The notes beneath the pieces were generated by a model. That model ran no database searches. It was given only the letters and a program-made list of their open reading frames with translations, and was not told where the DNA came from. The position numbers and the translations under genes are program-made. DNA of 60,381 bases. Source: Bacteroidia bacterium. GTDB taxonomy: Bacteria; Bacteroidota; Bacteroidia; SpSt-205. Shown in pieces: positions 45,380-53,250 of the stretch (positions are counted from its first letter, which is position 1; every line of letters starts with the position of its first letter). The stretch lies in assembly GCA_025059535.1 (NCBI GenBank), contig JANXCX010000020.1, forward strand, positions 1 to 60,381. Reading direction: 5' to 3'.

Positions 45380-47739
45380 GGCGGGTCTGGGTGGCGGAGG
45401 CAGTTGCAGAAGCCGTGGGTGGGGAGCTCCAAAATGGCGCGTCGGGCCTACAGGTACGCGCAGTAGCCTGGGATACCCGGCGCATGTACGGCCAGGGTGC
45501 GCTTTTTCTGGCCCTGCGGGGGCAGCGTGATGGGCACACCTACCTACCTGAGGCCTTTAGGCGGGGAGCCCAAATAGCCCTAAGCGAAAGATTCACCCCT
45601 TTTCCGCATATCCTCGTACCTGATACTTGGCGGGCCCTCCACCTCTGGGCTTTAGCCTGGCGGCGGCAGCTCGCCTACCCCCTCATAGGAATCGCTGGCT
45701 CGGTAGGGAAAACTTGGACTAAAGAATGGCTAGCCTACCTTCTTGAAGGCCATCGGAAGGTAGTGCGCAGTCCTGGCAGCTTCAATAGCCAATTAGGCGT
45801 ACCCTTGAGCCTTCTGAGCTTTCCCGCTGAGGCGGAGGTCGGAATTGTAGAGGCAGGTAGCTCCACTGCCGCTGAAATGGCGCGCCTTCAAGCGTTACTC
45901 CAGCCTACTTACGGCATCCTGACGCCCACCTATGCGGCCAAAGCGGAAGCCTCCTTGTATGCCGCCGTCCTTCAGGAGAAGTTAACCCTTTTTATGGGTA
46001 GCGTGTGGCTCGTAGCGCCAGACGCCATACCGCTGGCTGTTTTACAAGCCTACCTTCCTAGTGTGGTGGTTTATCGGGTAGGCCCTGCCGAGGAGGCAGA
46101 ATTTCGCTGGGAGGGTGGGCGCGAAGGCAAAGGCTGGTGGCATTTGCCCGATGCGCCACCCCTTTGGGTAGAGCTACCGAGTTCTAATCCAGCGCTTCAG
46201 CAGAACGCCCTTTTAGCGGCTTCGGCCGCCTATCTGCTGGGGGTGCCAGCTTCGGTCTTGCAGCAGCGCTTGGCTACCCTGCCGGCGCTACCTCAGCGCC
46301 TCCAGTGGATTCAAGACGCCAGCGGACGGCTCTGGCTAAACGACACTTACCATGCTGACCCTACTTCTATTGGTGTAGCCCTTGAGGAGCTGCGGTCTTT
46401 GCCAATTCAGCCCAAGGTGGTGGTGCTTACCGACTTCTCCCCCCCTTCGGTAGAGGCCCATAAGGCCGTACTTCAGCGGCTTGCCGAGGAATTCACCGAG
46501 GACCAGGTCTATCTTATCGGACCGATTTTTGCTCAGCTTGGATGGGGGCGACGATACAGCAGCGTAGAGGAATTTTTACGGCAAGCGGTTTTGCCTGCGC
46601 AAGGGGCTATCCTCTTCAAAGGCAGCCGGCGCTTTGCTTTAGAGCAAGCTTTTGCTCGGCTGAGTGGCTATGGGCCAGCCCCGGAGCTGTATGTGGATTT
46701 AGAGCGCGTCGCCCGTAACCTTGCCCGGCTGCGGCAGCGCATTCCCTCTTCTACGCGGCTCATGGCTGTACTAAAAGCCGAAGCCTATGGTGGGGGTGAT
46801 ATCCTTATGGCCAGCTTCCTGGCGCGGCAGGGCATAGATTACATCGGTGTGGCCTATGCCCCCGAAGCGGTCCGCCTCCGCCAGGCTGGTATCCAAACGC
46901 CTATATTGGTCTTCTACCCCGGCGAAGCGCCCTACGCGCTCTATCGGGAGTATAACTTAGAGGCGGCCGTAGGAAGCTGGCCCCTCCTGCGGTATTGGGC
47001 TGGGGCTGTACCCCTCCACGTAGAGTTTGATACGGGCATGGGGCGCATGGGCTTTCTGCCAGAGGAGGTGGAGGCAGTTCTAGCTTACCTCAAAGCCCAT
47101 GGAGCGGTAGTGCGCGGCGTCTTTACGCATTTAGCCGCCGCCCATCAGCCTGAACGGGAAGCTACGCGCCAGCAGCTTGAGGTATTTGAAGGGATTTATC
47201 GGGCTTTTCGGGAGGTCTTTCCTGAGGTGCTCGGCCATGTGCTTAATACCGCTGGTATCCTTCATATAGGTGCTGTGGCCGCCTACGATATGGTGCGCCT
47301 GGGCATAGGACTCTATGGGATAGGCGAAGGTTTAGAGGAGGCTACGGCGCTTTATGCGCCCCTGCTGCGCCTTCAGAGCTACCCCAGCGGCCGTTGGCTC
47401 AACTACGATTTCCAAAGCAGCCTGCCAGAGGGCTACAAGGTAGCGACCGTAGCGATAGGGTATGGGGATGGGCTTCCGCGCCGGTGGGCGGCCGAAGGGG
47501 GGAGGGTATTTGTGCGGGGAGTGCCTTGCCCTATTCTACCGCCTCTTAACATGGACCTTCTCTTGGCCGCCGTGCCCGACCAGATGGCGGAGGTAGGGGA
47601 TCGGGTAGAAATTTGGGGACCGACGCAGCCCTTGCGCCAGCTGGCTCAGGCTCTCGGCACGATACCCTACGAGCTTCTAGTACATTTAGGCCGCCGGGTG
47701 CGCCGCATTTACACGTGGGGCGAGCGCCCCTACGGCTAA
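45367..47739 (+). CDS. Bifunctional MurF / alanine racemase fusion
   Basis: 790 residues. The N-terminal half (about 1-435) is UDP-MurNAc-tripeptide:D-Ala-D-Ala ligase: AGSVGKTWTKEWL is the ATP loop, with GSFNSQLGVPLSLL and LNDTYHADPTS also visible. The C-terminal half (about 440-790) is PLP alanine racemase, PLP lysine in AVLKAEAYGGG, GRMGFLPEE, and IGYGDGLPRRW. Combining two adjacent steps of D-Ala-D-Ala supply and use is a Bacteroidota trait. The usual MurF segment around NIGxAH reads TPTYAAKAEASLY here, and the racemase Tyr context reads LNYDFQSS instead of a VSYGxT type, so both active sites merit a check. Its end overlaps mnmA's by 4 nt. Confidence 0.92.
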   Translation: MVGLGRVWVAEAVAEAVGGELQNGASGLQVRAVAWDTRRMYGQGALFLALRGQRDGHTYLPEAFRRGAQIALSERFTPFPHILVPDTWRALHLWALAWRRQLAYPLIGIAGSVGKTWTKEWLAYLLEGHRKVVRSPGSFNSQLGVPLSLLSFPAEAEVGIVEAGSSTAAEMARLQALLQPTYGILTPTYAAKAEASLYAAVLQEKLTLFMGSVWLVAPDAIPLAVLQAYLPSVVVYRVGPAEEAEFRWEGGREGKGWWHLPDAPPLWVELPSSNPALQQNALLAASAAYLLGVPASVLQQRLATLPALPQRLQWIQDASGRLWLNDTYHADPTSIGVALEELRSLPIQPKVVVLTDFSPPSVEAHKAVLQRLAEEFTEDQVYLIGPIFAQLGWGRRYSSVEEFLRQAVLPAQGAILFKGSRRFALEQAFARLSGYGPAPELYVDLERVARNLARLRQRIPSSTRLMAVLKAEAYGGGDILMASFLARQGIDYIGVAYAPEAVRLRQAGIQTPILVFYPGEAPYALYREYNLEAAVGSWPLLRYWAGAVPLHVEFDTGMGRMGFLPEEVEAVLAYLKAHGAVVRGVFTHLAAAHQPEREATRQQLEVFEGIYRAFREVFPEVLGHVLNTAGILHIGAVAAYDMVRLGIGLYGIGEGLEEATALYAPLLRLQSYPSGRWLNYDFQSSLPEGYKVATVAIGYGDGLPRRWAAEGGRVFVRGVPCPILPPLNMDLLLAAVPDQMAEVGDRVEIWGPTQPLRQLAQALGTIPYELLVHLGRRVRRIYTWGERPYG

Positions 47740-48824
47740 ACAATCCATCCACCTAGGATCACATCATCGCCCTCATAGGCCACGCCCGCTTGTCCAGGGG
47801 TGATGGCTCGTACGCCCGTGTAAAAAACTACCTCAATCGTTCCATCCGGATGGCTGTACAGTTGGGCTTCATGGCCAGGGTCCATATACCGTATTTTGAC
47901 CGTAGCGGGGTAGCCTTGGTAGGGCAGGCTGGGGTACTTATGCCAAACTACCTCACGCAGGCGCAGGCTGGTCTTTTGAAGGTAGCTCTCTGGACCTATG
48001 ACGATGGTGTTGGTCTCAGGGTAAATGGCTACGACGTAGTGCGGTGTCCCCAAAGCCGGCAGGCCGCGCCGCTGACCTATAGTGTAGAAAGGGTAGCCCT
48101 TATGCCGACCAACTACGCGCCCATCTACATGAACTATAGGTCCGTCGCGCAGCGCCGCCAGTCGTTCTGGCACGCGCCGAGCCAAAAAAGCCCGATAATC
48201 CCCCTCTGGAATAAAGCATATCTCATAGGAGTCTTTCTTCTGGGCCAACCGATGGAGGTGCAGCTGAGCCGCTAAGGCGCGCACCTCGGTTTTATACTTC
48301 TGCCCGAGGGGGAAAATCGTTTGCGCTAAAACGCTTTGCGAAAGGCCCCACAGAACATAGGATTGGTCTTTGCTGAGGTCTTGTGCGCGCCGAATAAAGT
48401 AGCGACCCTCCGCATAGCCTATTTGCGCATAATGGCCCGTAGCTATCCGTTCGCAGTGAAGCTGGCGCGCGCGCCGCAGAAGGGCATCCCACTTGATGTA
48501 GGTATTGCAGCGGATGCAGGGGTTAGGTGTGCGCCCCGCTAGATAATCTTCTACGAATTGGGCTATCACCGCTTCCCCAAATTCCTCCCGTAAATCCAGC
48601 ACATAATGCGGAAAACCATACGCGACACTGACGCTACGCGCATCGTTGATATCATCCAGGTTACAGCAGCCAGTGTTTTTGCGTTTAGGCAGATCAGCGC
48701 TTTCATAACTCCAGGTTTTCATGGTCAGGCCTATTACCTGATAGCCGGCTTGCTTGAGCAGAATGGCGGCCATACTGCTATCCACGCCGCCGCTCATGGC
48801 TACGAGTACCCGCACACTAGCCAA
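47736..48824 (-). CDS. mnmA: tRNA-specific 2-thiouridylase MnmA
   Basis: 362 residues if started at the TTG (48824), or 359 from the GTG at 48815, which gives the familiar VRVLVAMSGGVDSS start and which I prefer. MnmA puts sulfur on the wobble uridine of tRNA Lys, Glu and Gln. The PP-loop SGGVDSS, the first catalytic Cys in NPCIRCN and the second in EICFIPEGDYRAF are present, and GCCNLDDINDARSV is typical. Sulfur probably arrives from a cysteine desulfurase such as the one at 42064. Promoter signals are unclear: the best box in front has one mismatch. Confidence 0.94.
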   Translation of the reverse strand: MASVRVLVAMSGGVDSSMAAILLKQAGYQVIGLTMKTWSYESADLPKRKNTGCCNLDDINDARSVSVAYGFPHYVLDLREEFGEAVIAQFVEDYLAGRTPNPCIRCNTYIKWDALLRRARQLHCERIATGHYAQIGYAEGRYFIRRAQDLSKDQSYVLWGLSQSVLAQTIFPLGQKYKTEVRALAAQLHLHRLAQKKDSYEICFIPEGDYRAFLARRVPERLAALRDGPIVHVDGRVVGRHKGYPFYTIGQRRGLPALGTPHYVVAIYPETNTIVIGPESYLQKTSLRLREVVWHKYPSLPYQGYPATVKIRYMDPGHEAQLYSHPDGTIEVVFYTGVRAITPGQAGVAYEGDDVILGGWIV

Positions 48825-48860
48825 AACAAAATCCTTCTCAGCCTTATAAAACGACGCTTG

Positions 48861-49009
48861 AGGAGGTAACTCCTGCGCTTTAGGTCTGGGCCTTGCGGCA
48901 CGCAGGGAAGAATTGGGGATATTTGCTTTGCCTCAGAGTAGCCGCCCACACGAAGCAAGCCCAGGCGGTTGAGCTCCCTTCGGGTTGAGCTCCCGCCTGT
49001 TTCTTTTTT
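48861..49009 (+). ncRNA. Structured RNA candidate: leader with mutually exclusive stem and terminator
   Basis: This is the largest gap between genes (48825-49023). It contains a perfect five-pair hairpin with a GTAA loop (48861-48874), a twelve-pair stem with one bulge joining 48884-48896 to 48955-48966, and a terminator hairpin at 48962-48999 followed by a T-run. The 3' strand of the twelve-pair stem shares 48962-48966 with the terminator stem, so the two cannot form together: the layout of a riboswitch or attenuator. Known classes I can recall (TPP, cobalamin, FMN, SAM, lysine, glycine) do not match. It could instead be an independent sRNA, for example a 6S-type RNA, ending at that terminator. 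It lies directly before FKBP-ald on the same strand. Confidence 0.45.
48962..49009 (+). terminator. Predicted intrinsic terminator / attenuator hairpin
   Basis: CAGGCGG (48962-48968) pairs with CCGCCTG (48993-48999); inside, two copies of GAGCTC pair with each other around a short loop. A T-rich tract with a single C follows at 49000-49009. No plus-strand gene ends just upstream, so it terminates either an sRNA or the leader of the FKBP gene. Confidence 0.6.
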
Positions 49010-49010
49010 G

Positions 49011-49018
49011 TACCTTAG
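49011..49018 (+). promoter_or_regulatory. TAnnTTTG-like -7 box (one mismatch), FKBP gene
   Basis: TACCTTAG, 5 nt before the ATG at 49024 and directly after the terminator's T-run. It would allow leaderless transcription independent of the upstream RNA. Confidence 0.4.
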
Positions 49019-49023
49019 CTTAT

Positions 49024-49446
49024 ATGCGCATAGGTATAGGCTCTCATGTGCGCCTGCATTATACCCTTAAGGATGAGCAGGGGGGCATTTTGTATGCCAG
49101 TTCGGAGCCGGTAGAATTTGTAGTAGGGCAGGGTGACGTACTGCCGGCTTTTGAGGCCGCGATTATGGCGATGGCGGCGGGCGAGAAGCGCACTTTTACG
49201 CTGAAGCCAGAAGAGGCTTTTGGGCCTTACCAGCCCGCTTGGGTTTTCCGCATTAGTCGGAAGCAGTTTGAAAATGTTTCCGAGCCGATTCAGCCAGGGC
49301 AGGTACTTCTACTTACCACCGCCGAGGGCGATACCTTACAGGTATATGTCCTGGATGTGGATGAGGAAACGATTGAGGTAGATGCAAATCACCCCTTAGC
49401 TGGGCATACGCTTACCTATACAGTGGAAATTCTGAGCGTGGAGTAG
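49024..49446 (+). CDS. SlyD-like FKBP-type peptidyl-prolyl isomerase
   Basis: 140 residues from ATG 49024 (an ATG at 48985 would add 13 residues across the promoter region and is rejected). The SlyD-type layout is clear: VRLHYTLKDEQGGILYASSE, VEFVVGQGDVLPAFEAAIMAMAAGEKRTFTLKPEEAFGPY, the IF insert domain, and DANHPLAGHTLTYTVEI. These enzymes fold proteins and act as chaperones. It lacks the His-rich metal-binding tail of E. coli SlyD and any signal peptide. The ald gene follows after 4 bp. Confidence 0.9.
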   Translation: MRIGIGSHVRLHYTLKDEQGGILYASSEPVEFVVGQGDVLPAFEAAIMAMAAGEKRTFTLKPEEAFGPYQPAWVFRISRKQFENVSEPIQPGQVLLLTTAEGDTLQVYVLDVDEETIEVDANHPLAGHTLTYTVEILSVE

Positions 49447-49450
49447 GGCT

Positions 49451-50635
49451 ATGCCGCAATCGGCTGCCACTCTCCAGCCGCAGCCTCAAACGGCGCGCCT
49501 GCTGCGCCCTTCTTTCAGTTGGACTATTGGCATTCCGCGCGAACGCCAGCTTCAAGAGCGGCGCGTGCCCCTTATCCCTGCCGCCGTACGCACCCTCACG
49601 GCGCGCGGCTTTCAAGTCCTTATTGAACATAAAGCGGGTGAGTATGCCTCGTTCTCCGATCGGGATTATGCCGAAGCCGGCGCTACCATTGTGTATCATC
49701 CCGAGGAGATTTTTGAGCGCGCCGAATGCATCGTAAAAATAACCCCGCTTACTCCTCATGAAATTCAGTTCCTCAGGCATAAGCAGGTTATTTTTTCGGC
49801 CGTACACATGGGCACGCTGCGCAAGGAGTATATACAAGCCCTTATTGACAAAAGCATCACGGCGATAGGGTATGAGTTCCTCCAGGCGAAAGATGGGAGC
49901 CTGCCGATTATGCGGATTATGAGCGAGATAGCGGGGTATGCGGCGATTCAGATAGCTTCGGAGCTTTTAGCGCAACAAGGGCGGGCCATGCTACTGGGGG
50001 GGATTACGGGCGTCCCGCCTGCCCGCGTGCTTATTTTAGGGGCTGGTACTGTAGCACTTCATGCGGCTCGTGCGGCTTTAGGCTTCGGCTGTGCCGTAAC
50101 CGTGCTGGATGAGGAAGTATATCGGCTTCAGCGCCTTCGTACGGCCCTGGGCCATCCCATAGCTACTGGCCTTATCCAACCTGACCTTCTGCGAGAGCTT
50201 TTGCCTCAGACGGATGTCTTGATTGGAGCCCTTTACCGGAAGGGTGCGCCCGCCCATCTCGTCGTACCCGCCGAAATGGTCGCCCAAATGATGGAGGGTA
50301 GCGTCATCATTGATGTTGCCATAGACCAAGGGGGTAATATTGAGACGAGTATGCAGACTACCCACGACCTATCTACCTTCTCTAAATATGGGGTCATTCA
50401 CTACTGCGTACCCAATATTCCTTCCCGCGTGCCACGCACGGCTTCAATTGCCTTTAGCAACGTGCTTTTGCCTATCCTTCTGCGCCTCAGCGACTATGGA
50501 AGCATTCGTACTATGATTGCGGCGGGTCATATGCTCAAAACCGGCGTTTATACCTACGGCAAGCACCTTACCAATCACACGGTAGCGCGACTACTCCAAA
50601 TGGAATCGCTGGATGTAGAGCTTTTAGTGATTTAG
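49451..50635 (+). CDS. ald: Alanine dehydrogenase / PNT-family protein
   Basis: 394 residues. Interconverts alanine and pyruvate plus ammonia with NAD. Readable motifs: IPRERQLQERRVPLIP near 30-45, HMGT, the nucleotide fold LILGAGTVALHAARAALG, and VAIDQGGNIETSMQTTH. About 28 residues precede the conserved core. Canonical Ald often has a Cys after QGG where this has Asn; saccharopine-dehydrogenase-like relatives cannot be fully excluded, but the overall match is to Ald. Co-transcribed with the FKBP gene. Its TAG overlaps the stop of the convergent PfkB gene by 4 nt. Confidence 0.88.
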   Translation: MPQSAATLQPQPQTARLLRPSFSWTIGIPRERQLQERRVPLIPAAVRTLTARGFQVLIEHKAGEYASFSDRDYAEAGATIVYHPEEIFERAECIVKITPLTPHEIQFLRHKQVIFSAVHMGTLRKEYIQALIDKSITAIGYEFLQAKDGSLPIMRIMSEIAGYAAIQIASELLAQQGRAMLLGGITGVPPARVLILGAGTVALHAARAALGFGCAVTVLDEEVYRLQRLRTALGHPIATGLIQPDLLRELLPQTDVLIGALYRKGAPAHLVVPAEMVAQMMEGSVIIDVAIDQGGNIETSMQTTHDLSTFSKYGVIHYCVPNIPSRVPRTASIAFSNVLLPILLRLSDYGSIRTMIAAGHMLKTGVYTYGKHLTNHTVARLLQMESLDVELLVI

Positions 50636-51564
50636 GGGAGTGCAGGTACTTGGATAAAGTGGCTCATTTGAATAAGGGCTCGGCGGCGCTCCGCTATCTC
50701 CTCGGGACTGACCGTAAGTAGGGCCTCCACACCGAAGCGCTCCACGCAAAAGCTCGCCAGGACAATCCCCTGCACTACGGCTTCCTTGAGGACTTCTAAG
50801 TTTAGGGTGTCCTGAGCCGCTAAGTAGCCCATTAGGGCGCCGGCGAAAGTATCCCCTGCGCCTGTTGGATCAAACACCTCCTCAAGCGGGTACGCTGGGA
50901 AAAAGTAAGTTTCGCCTTCGCGCGAAAAAAGTAGGGCGCCATTCTCGCCTTTCTTGATAAGAAGGTATTTGGGACCGCGGGCGAGGATGCTGCGAGCACA
51001 GCGCCGCAAAGAATAATCCCCTGCCAGCTGGCGCGCCTCCTCGTCGTTGATAGAAAGGATATCCACCTGACTTATCATTGCCTCCAATTCTGGGCGGCGC
51101 CGTTCTATCCAGAAATTCATCGTATCCATCAGCACGACGCGTGGGCGGGGCTGGATCTGCGCATAGATACGCCGCTGAAGGCGCGGATCTAAATTACCCA
51201 AAAGAAGAAAGTCGGCTTGCTGGTAGGCGGGGGGTATCGTTTCGGGAAACTCCTCCAGAACGTTTAGCCGCGTCTCAAGGGTGTCGCGCGTCTGCATATC
51301 GGCGTGGTAGCGGCCAGCCCAGAAAAAAGAGGGCCGACTTAGGTGGCGTACGACGCCCTGGAGGTCAGCCCCACGCTCCGCTAAATGCTGAAGCATCTCC
51401 GAGGGAAAATCCGTCCCCACGATAGACACGATGCCAACGGGTTTTACATAGTGTAGCGCCGCTAGGGCAATATACGTAGCCGCCCCGCCTACTATGGCTT
51501 CGGCGCGTCCAAAAGGCGTCTCAATCGTGTCTAAAGCCATTGTCCCCGCTACCACCAGCCGCAT
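50632..51564 (-). CDS. PfkB-family carbohydrate/nucleoside kinase
   Basis: 310 residues. The two PfkB signatures are visible: the N-terminal Gly pair in EAIVGGAATYIALAALH and the C-terminal anion hole with catalytic Asp in DPTGAGDTFAGALMG. The family phosphorylates sugars or nucleosides (ribokinase, adenosine kinase and others). The specific substrate cannot be read; the sequence lacks the extra lid features of fructokinase. It has its own box 4 nt before the ATG and is divergent from nuoE across 49 bp. Confidence 0.88.
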   Translation of the reverse strand: MRLVVAGTMALDTIETPFGRAEAIVGGAATYIALAALHYVKPVGIVSIVGTDFPSEMLQHLAERGADLQGVVRHLSRPSFFWAGRYHADMQTRDTLETRLNVLEEFPETIPPAYQQADFLLLGNLDPRLQRRIYAQIQPRPRVVLMDTMNFWIERRRPELEAMISQVDILSINDEEARQLAGDYSLRRCARSILARGPKYLLIKKGENGALLFSREGETYFFPAYPLEEVFDPTGAGDTFAGALMGYLAAQDTLNLEVLKEAVVQGIVLASFCVERFGVEALLTVSPEEIAERRRALIQMSHFIQVPALP

Positions 51565-51568
51565 GCCA

Positions 51569-51576
51569 CAAAGGTA
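51569..51576 (-). promoter_or_regulatory. TAnnTTTG -7 box, PfkB gene
   Basis: TACCTTTG on the minus strand, 4 nt before the ATG at 51564. Confidence 0.7.
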
Positions 51577-51600
51577 GCGGTTTATTCCGCCGTCTAAATG

Positions 51601-51608
51601 TAGCTTTG
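51601..51608 (+). promoter_or_regulatory. TAnnTTTG -7 box, nuoE operon
   Basis: TAGCTTTG ends 5 nt before the ATG at 51614; divergent to the PfkB box with 24 bp between the two. Confidence 0.7.
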
Positions 51609-51613
51609 TAAAG

Positions 51614-52147
51614 ATGGCTAAGCCTACCTTTTCGCCAGAAGAGCAGGCTCAGATAGAGGCGATTTGCCAGCGCTACCCCACGCGGCAAAGCGCCGTAATG
51701 CCTGTGCTCTGGCTGGCTCAGGAGAAATTTGGCGAACTTTCCCCGCCCGTCTTAGAACTGGTGGCGGAGACTTTAGGGCTGCCCTTAGCCCATGTAACCG
51801 GCGTCGTAAGCTTCTATACCATGTATCTGCCCCAGCGTAAAGGCAAGTGGCTCTTAGAGCTGTGCACCTGCTTTACCTGTGGGGAATGTGGCGGGCGCGA
51901 GCTATGGGCATATATCCAGACCCATCTTGAGCTAAACGCAGAGGGCGTAACACCCGACGGCCTTTTCTGGTTTCGCGAAGCCGAATGCCTAGGGGCCTGC
52001 GATACTCCACCCGTGCTTCAGATAGAGGGCCGGCGGATGGTATTTAGCCTCACGCCAGAAAAGCTGGAGAAAGTATTGGAAAGCCTACGCCAAGGGGTTT
52101 TACCGCCCTTTGAATCCGTACCGCCACGCAACCCCGAATGGACATGA
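51614..52147 (+). CDS. NuoE-type [2Fe-2S] thioredoxin-like subunit
   Basis: 177 residues. Family of the 24-kDa subunit of NADH dehydrogenase and related NAD(P)-dependent hydrogenases and formate dehydrogenases. The N-terminal helical bundle (SAVMPVLWLAQEKFG, VTGVVSFYTMY) precedes a thioredoxin-like [2Fe-2S] domain. Cluster ligands are two Cys in CTCFTC (spaced by four) and two in ECLGACD. The first region is unusually Cys-rich. nuoF would be expected next, but carA follows with an ATGA overlap, so the partner is encoded elsewhere or the subunit has been recruited to another complex. Confidence 0.88.
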   Translation: MAKPTFSPEEQAQIEAICQRYPTRQSAVMPVLWLAQEKFGELSPPVLELVAETLGLPLAHVTGVVSFYTMYLPQRKGKWLLELCTCFTCGECGGRELWAYIQTHLELNAEGVTPDGLFWFREAECLGACDTPPVLQIEGRRMVFSLTPEKLEKVLESLRQGVLPPFESVPPRNPEWT

Positions 52148-53250
52148 AAAAGGCCTACTTACTCTTTGGGGATAATACGCAGATAGAAGGATGGAGTGCT
52201 GGGGCGGAGGGCACTGTCGTAGGCGAACTCGTATTCCACACGGCGCTTACGGGCTATCCCGAAATTTTCACCGACCCTTCGTATTGGGGGCAAATTTTGA
52301 TTATGACCCTGCCGCATATTGGGAATTACGGCACTACGGCGGAGGAGTGGCAGTGGGAGCAGCCAGCGATTCGGGGTTTGGTGGTACGGCAGCTGAGCCA
52401 CTTTTTCAGTCGGCCAGGTCGGGCCTTAGGCCTACCCGAGTATCTGCGCGTCCATGGAATTCCCGTCATTGCCGGGGTAGATACACGCGCCCTTGTACGA
52501 CGCATTCGTCAACAAGGCGCCCAAAATGTGCTCCTCACTACTGAGCCTCCCTCGGCAGCGCACTGGGCGTATCTGCGGCAGCATCCCTCTATGGAAGGGT
52601 TGGAATTAGCCTCCAGCGTTACTACACCCAAGCCCTATACGCTTGGGGAGCCTGGCCCCCTACGGGTAGCTGTAATTGACTTCGGCGTTAAGAAGGCCAT
52701 TTTGCATCAGCTGGTAGAATATGGCGCCTATGTAGGCGTATTTCCCGCTACAACCACTTTGGAAGCGCTACGGGCCTTTGAGCCGGTGGGTTTCCTCCTA
52801 TCAAACGGCCCGGGCGATCCCGCCGCTATGCCCTATGCGATTCAGCTGGCGCGGGCCCTTATGGAGTGGGGCTACCCCATTTTAGGCATCTGTTTAGGGC
52901 ATCAGCTGCTGGCCTTAGCCGCTGGCATTCCTACGTATAAGCTTCGCTTCGGCCATCGGGGTAGCAATCATCCTGTGCGTGATCAGCGCACGGGCCGCCT
53001 CTTTATTACCTCCCAGAATCACGGCTTCGCTATCAGTTTGGAAGCTCTTTCAAAGCACCCAGACTTCCAACTGACGCATATAAATCTCAACGATCACACG
53101 GTGGAGGGCTTTAGCCATCGGTATTTGCCCATTCGGGGGGTTCAGTATCATCCCGAAGCGGCGCCGGGCCCCCACGATAGCCGAGAGATTTTTCAAGAAT
53201 TCCTCTCAGACCTACAGAAATATTGCACCTATGTTCCCGCATCCTCCTAA
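52144..53250 (+). CDS. carA: Carbamoyl-phosphate synthase small subunit
   Basis: 368 residues from the ATG at 52144, which forms an ATGA overlap with the nuoE stop (an ATG at 52138 is also possible). It releases ammonia from glutamine for carbamoyl phosphate, feeding arginine and pyrimidine synthesis. N-terminal CPSase domain contains VVGELVFHTALTGYPEI and the typical HIGNYG; the class I glutamine amidotransferase domain has GPGDP, nucleophile Cys in GICLGHQ, and the catalytic His in QYHPEAAPGPHDS. carB is not adjacent. The last 20 nt overlap the GH3-like gene. Confidence 0.95.
   Translation: MKKAYLLFGDNTQIEGWSAGAEGTVVGELVFHTALTGYPEIFTDPSYWGQILIMTLPHIGNYGTTAEEWQWEQPAIRGLVVRQLSHFFSRPGRALGLPEYLRVHGIPVIAGVDTRALVRRIRQQGAQNVLLTTEPPSAAHWAYLRQHPSMEGLELASSVTTPKPYTLGEPGPLRVAVIDFGVKKAILHQLVEYGAYVGVFPATTTLEALRAFEPVGFLLSNGPGDPAAMPYAIQLARALMEWGYPILGICLGHQLLALAAGIPTYKLRFGHRGSNHPVRDQRTGRLFITSQNHGFAISLEALSKHPDFQLTHINLNDHTVEGFSHRYLPIRGVQYHPEAAPGPHDSREIFQEFLSDLQKYCTYVPASS

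Noticed and set aside
48861-49009. Identification of the structured gap as SRP RNA, RNase P or tmRNA
   Set aside because: The conserved SRP tip, the RNase P core motifs and a tRNA-like T arm are all absent; only a generic structured RNA can be supported.
49412-49837. 141-residue ORF antisense to FKBP/ald
   Set aside because: Overlaps two confident genes and has no signal or homologous motif.
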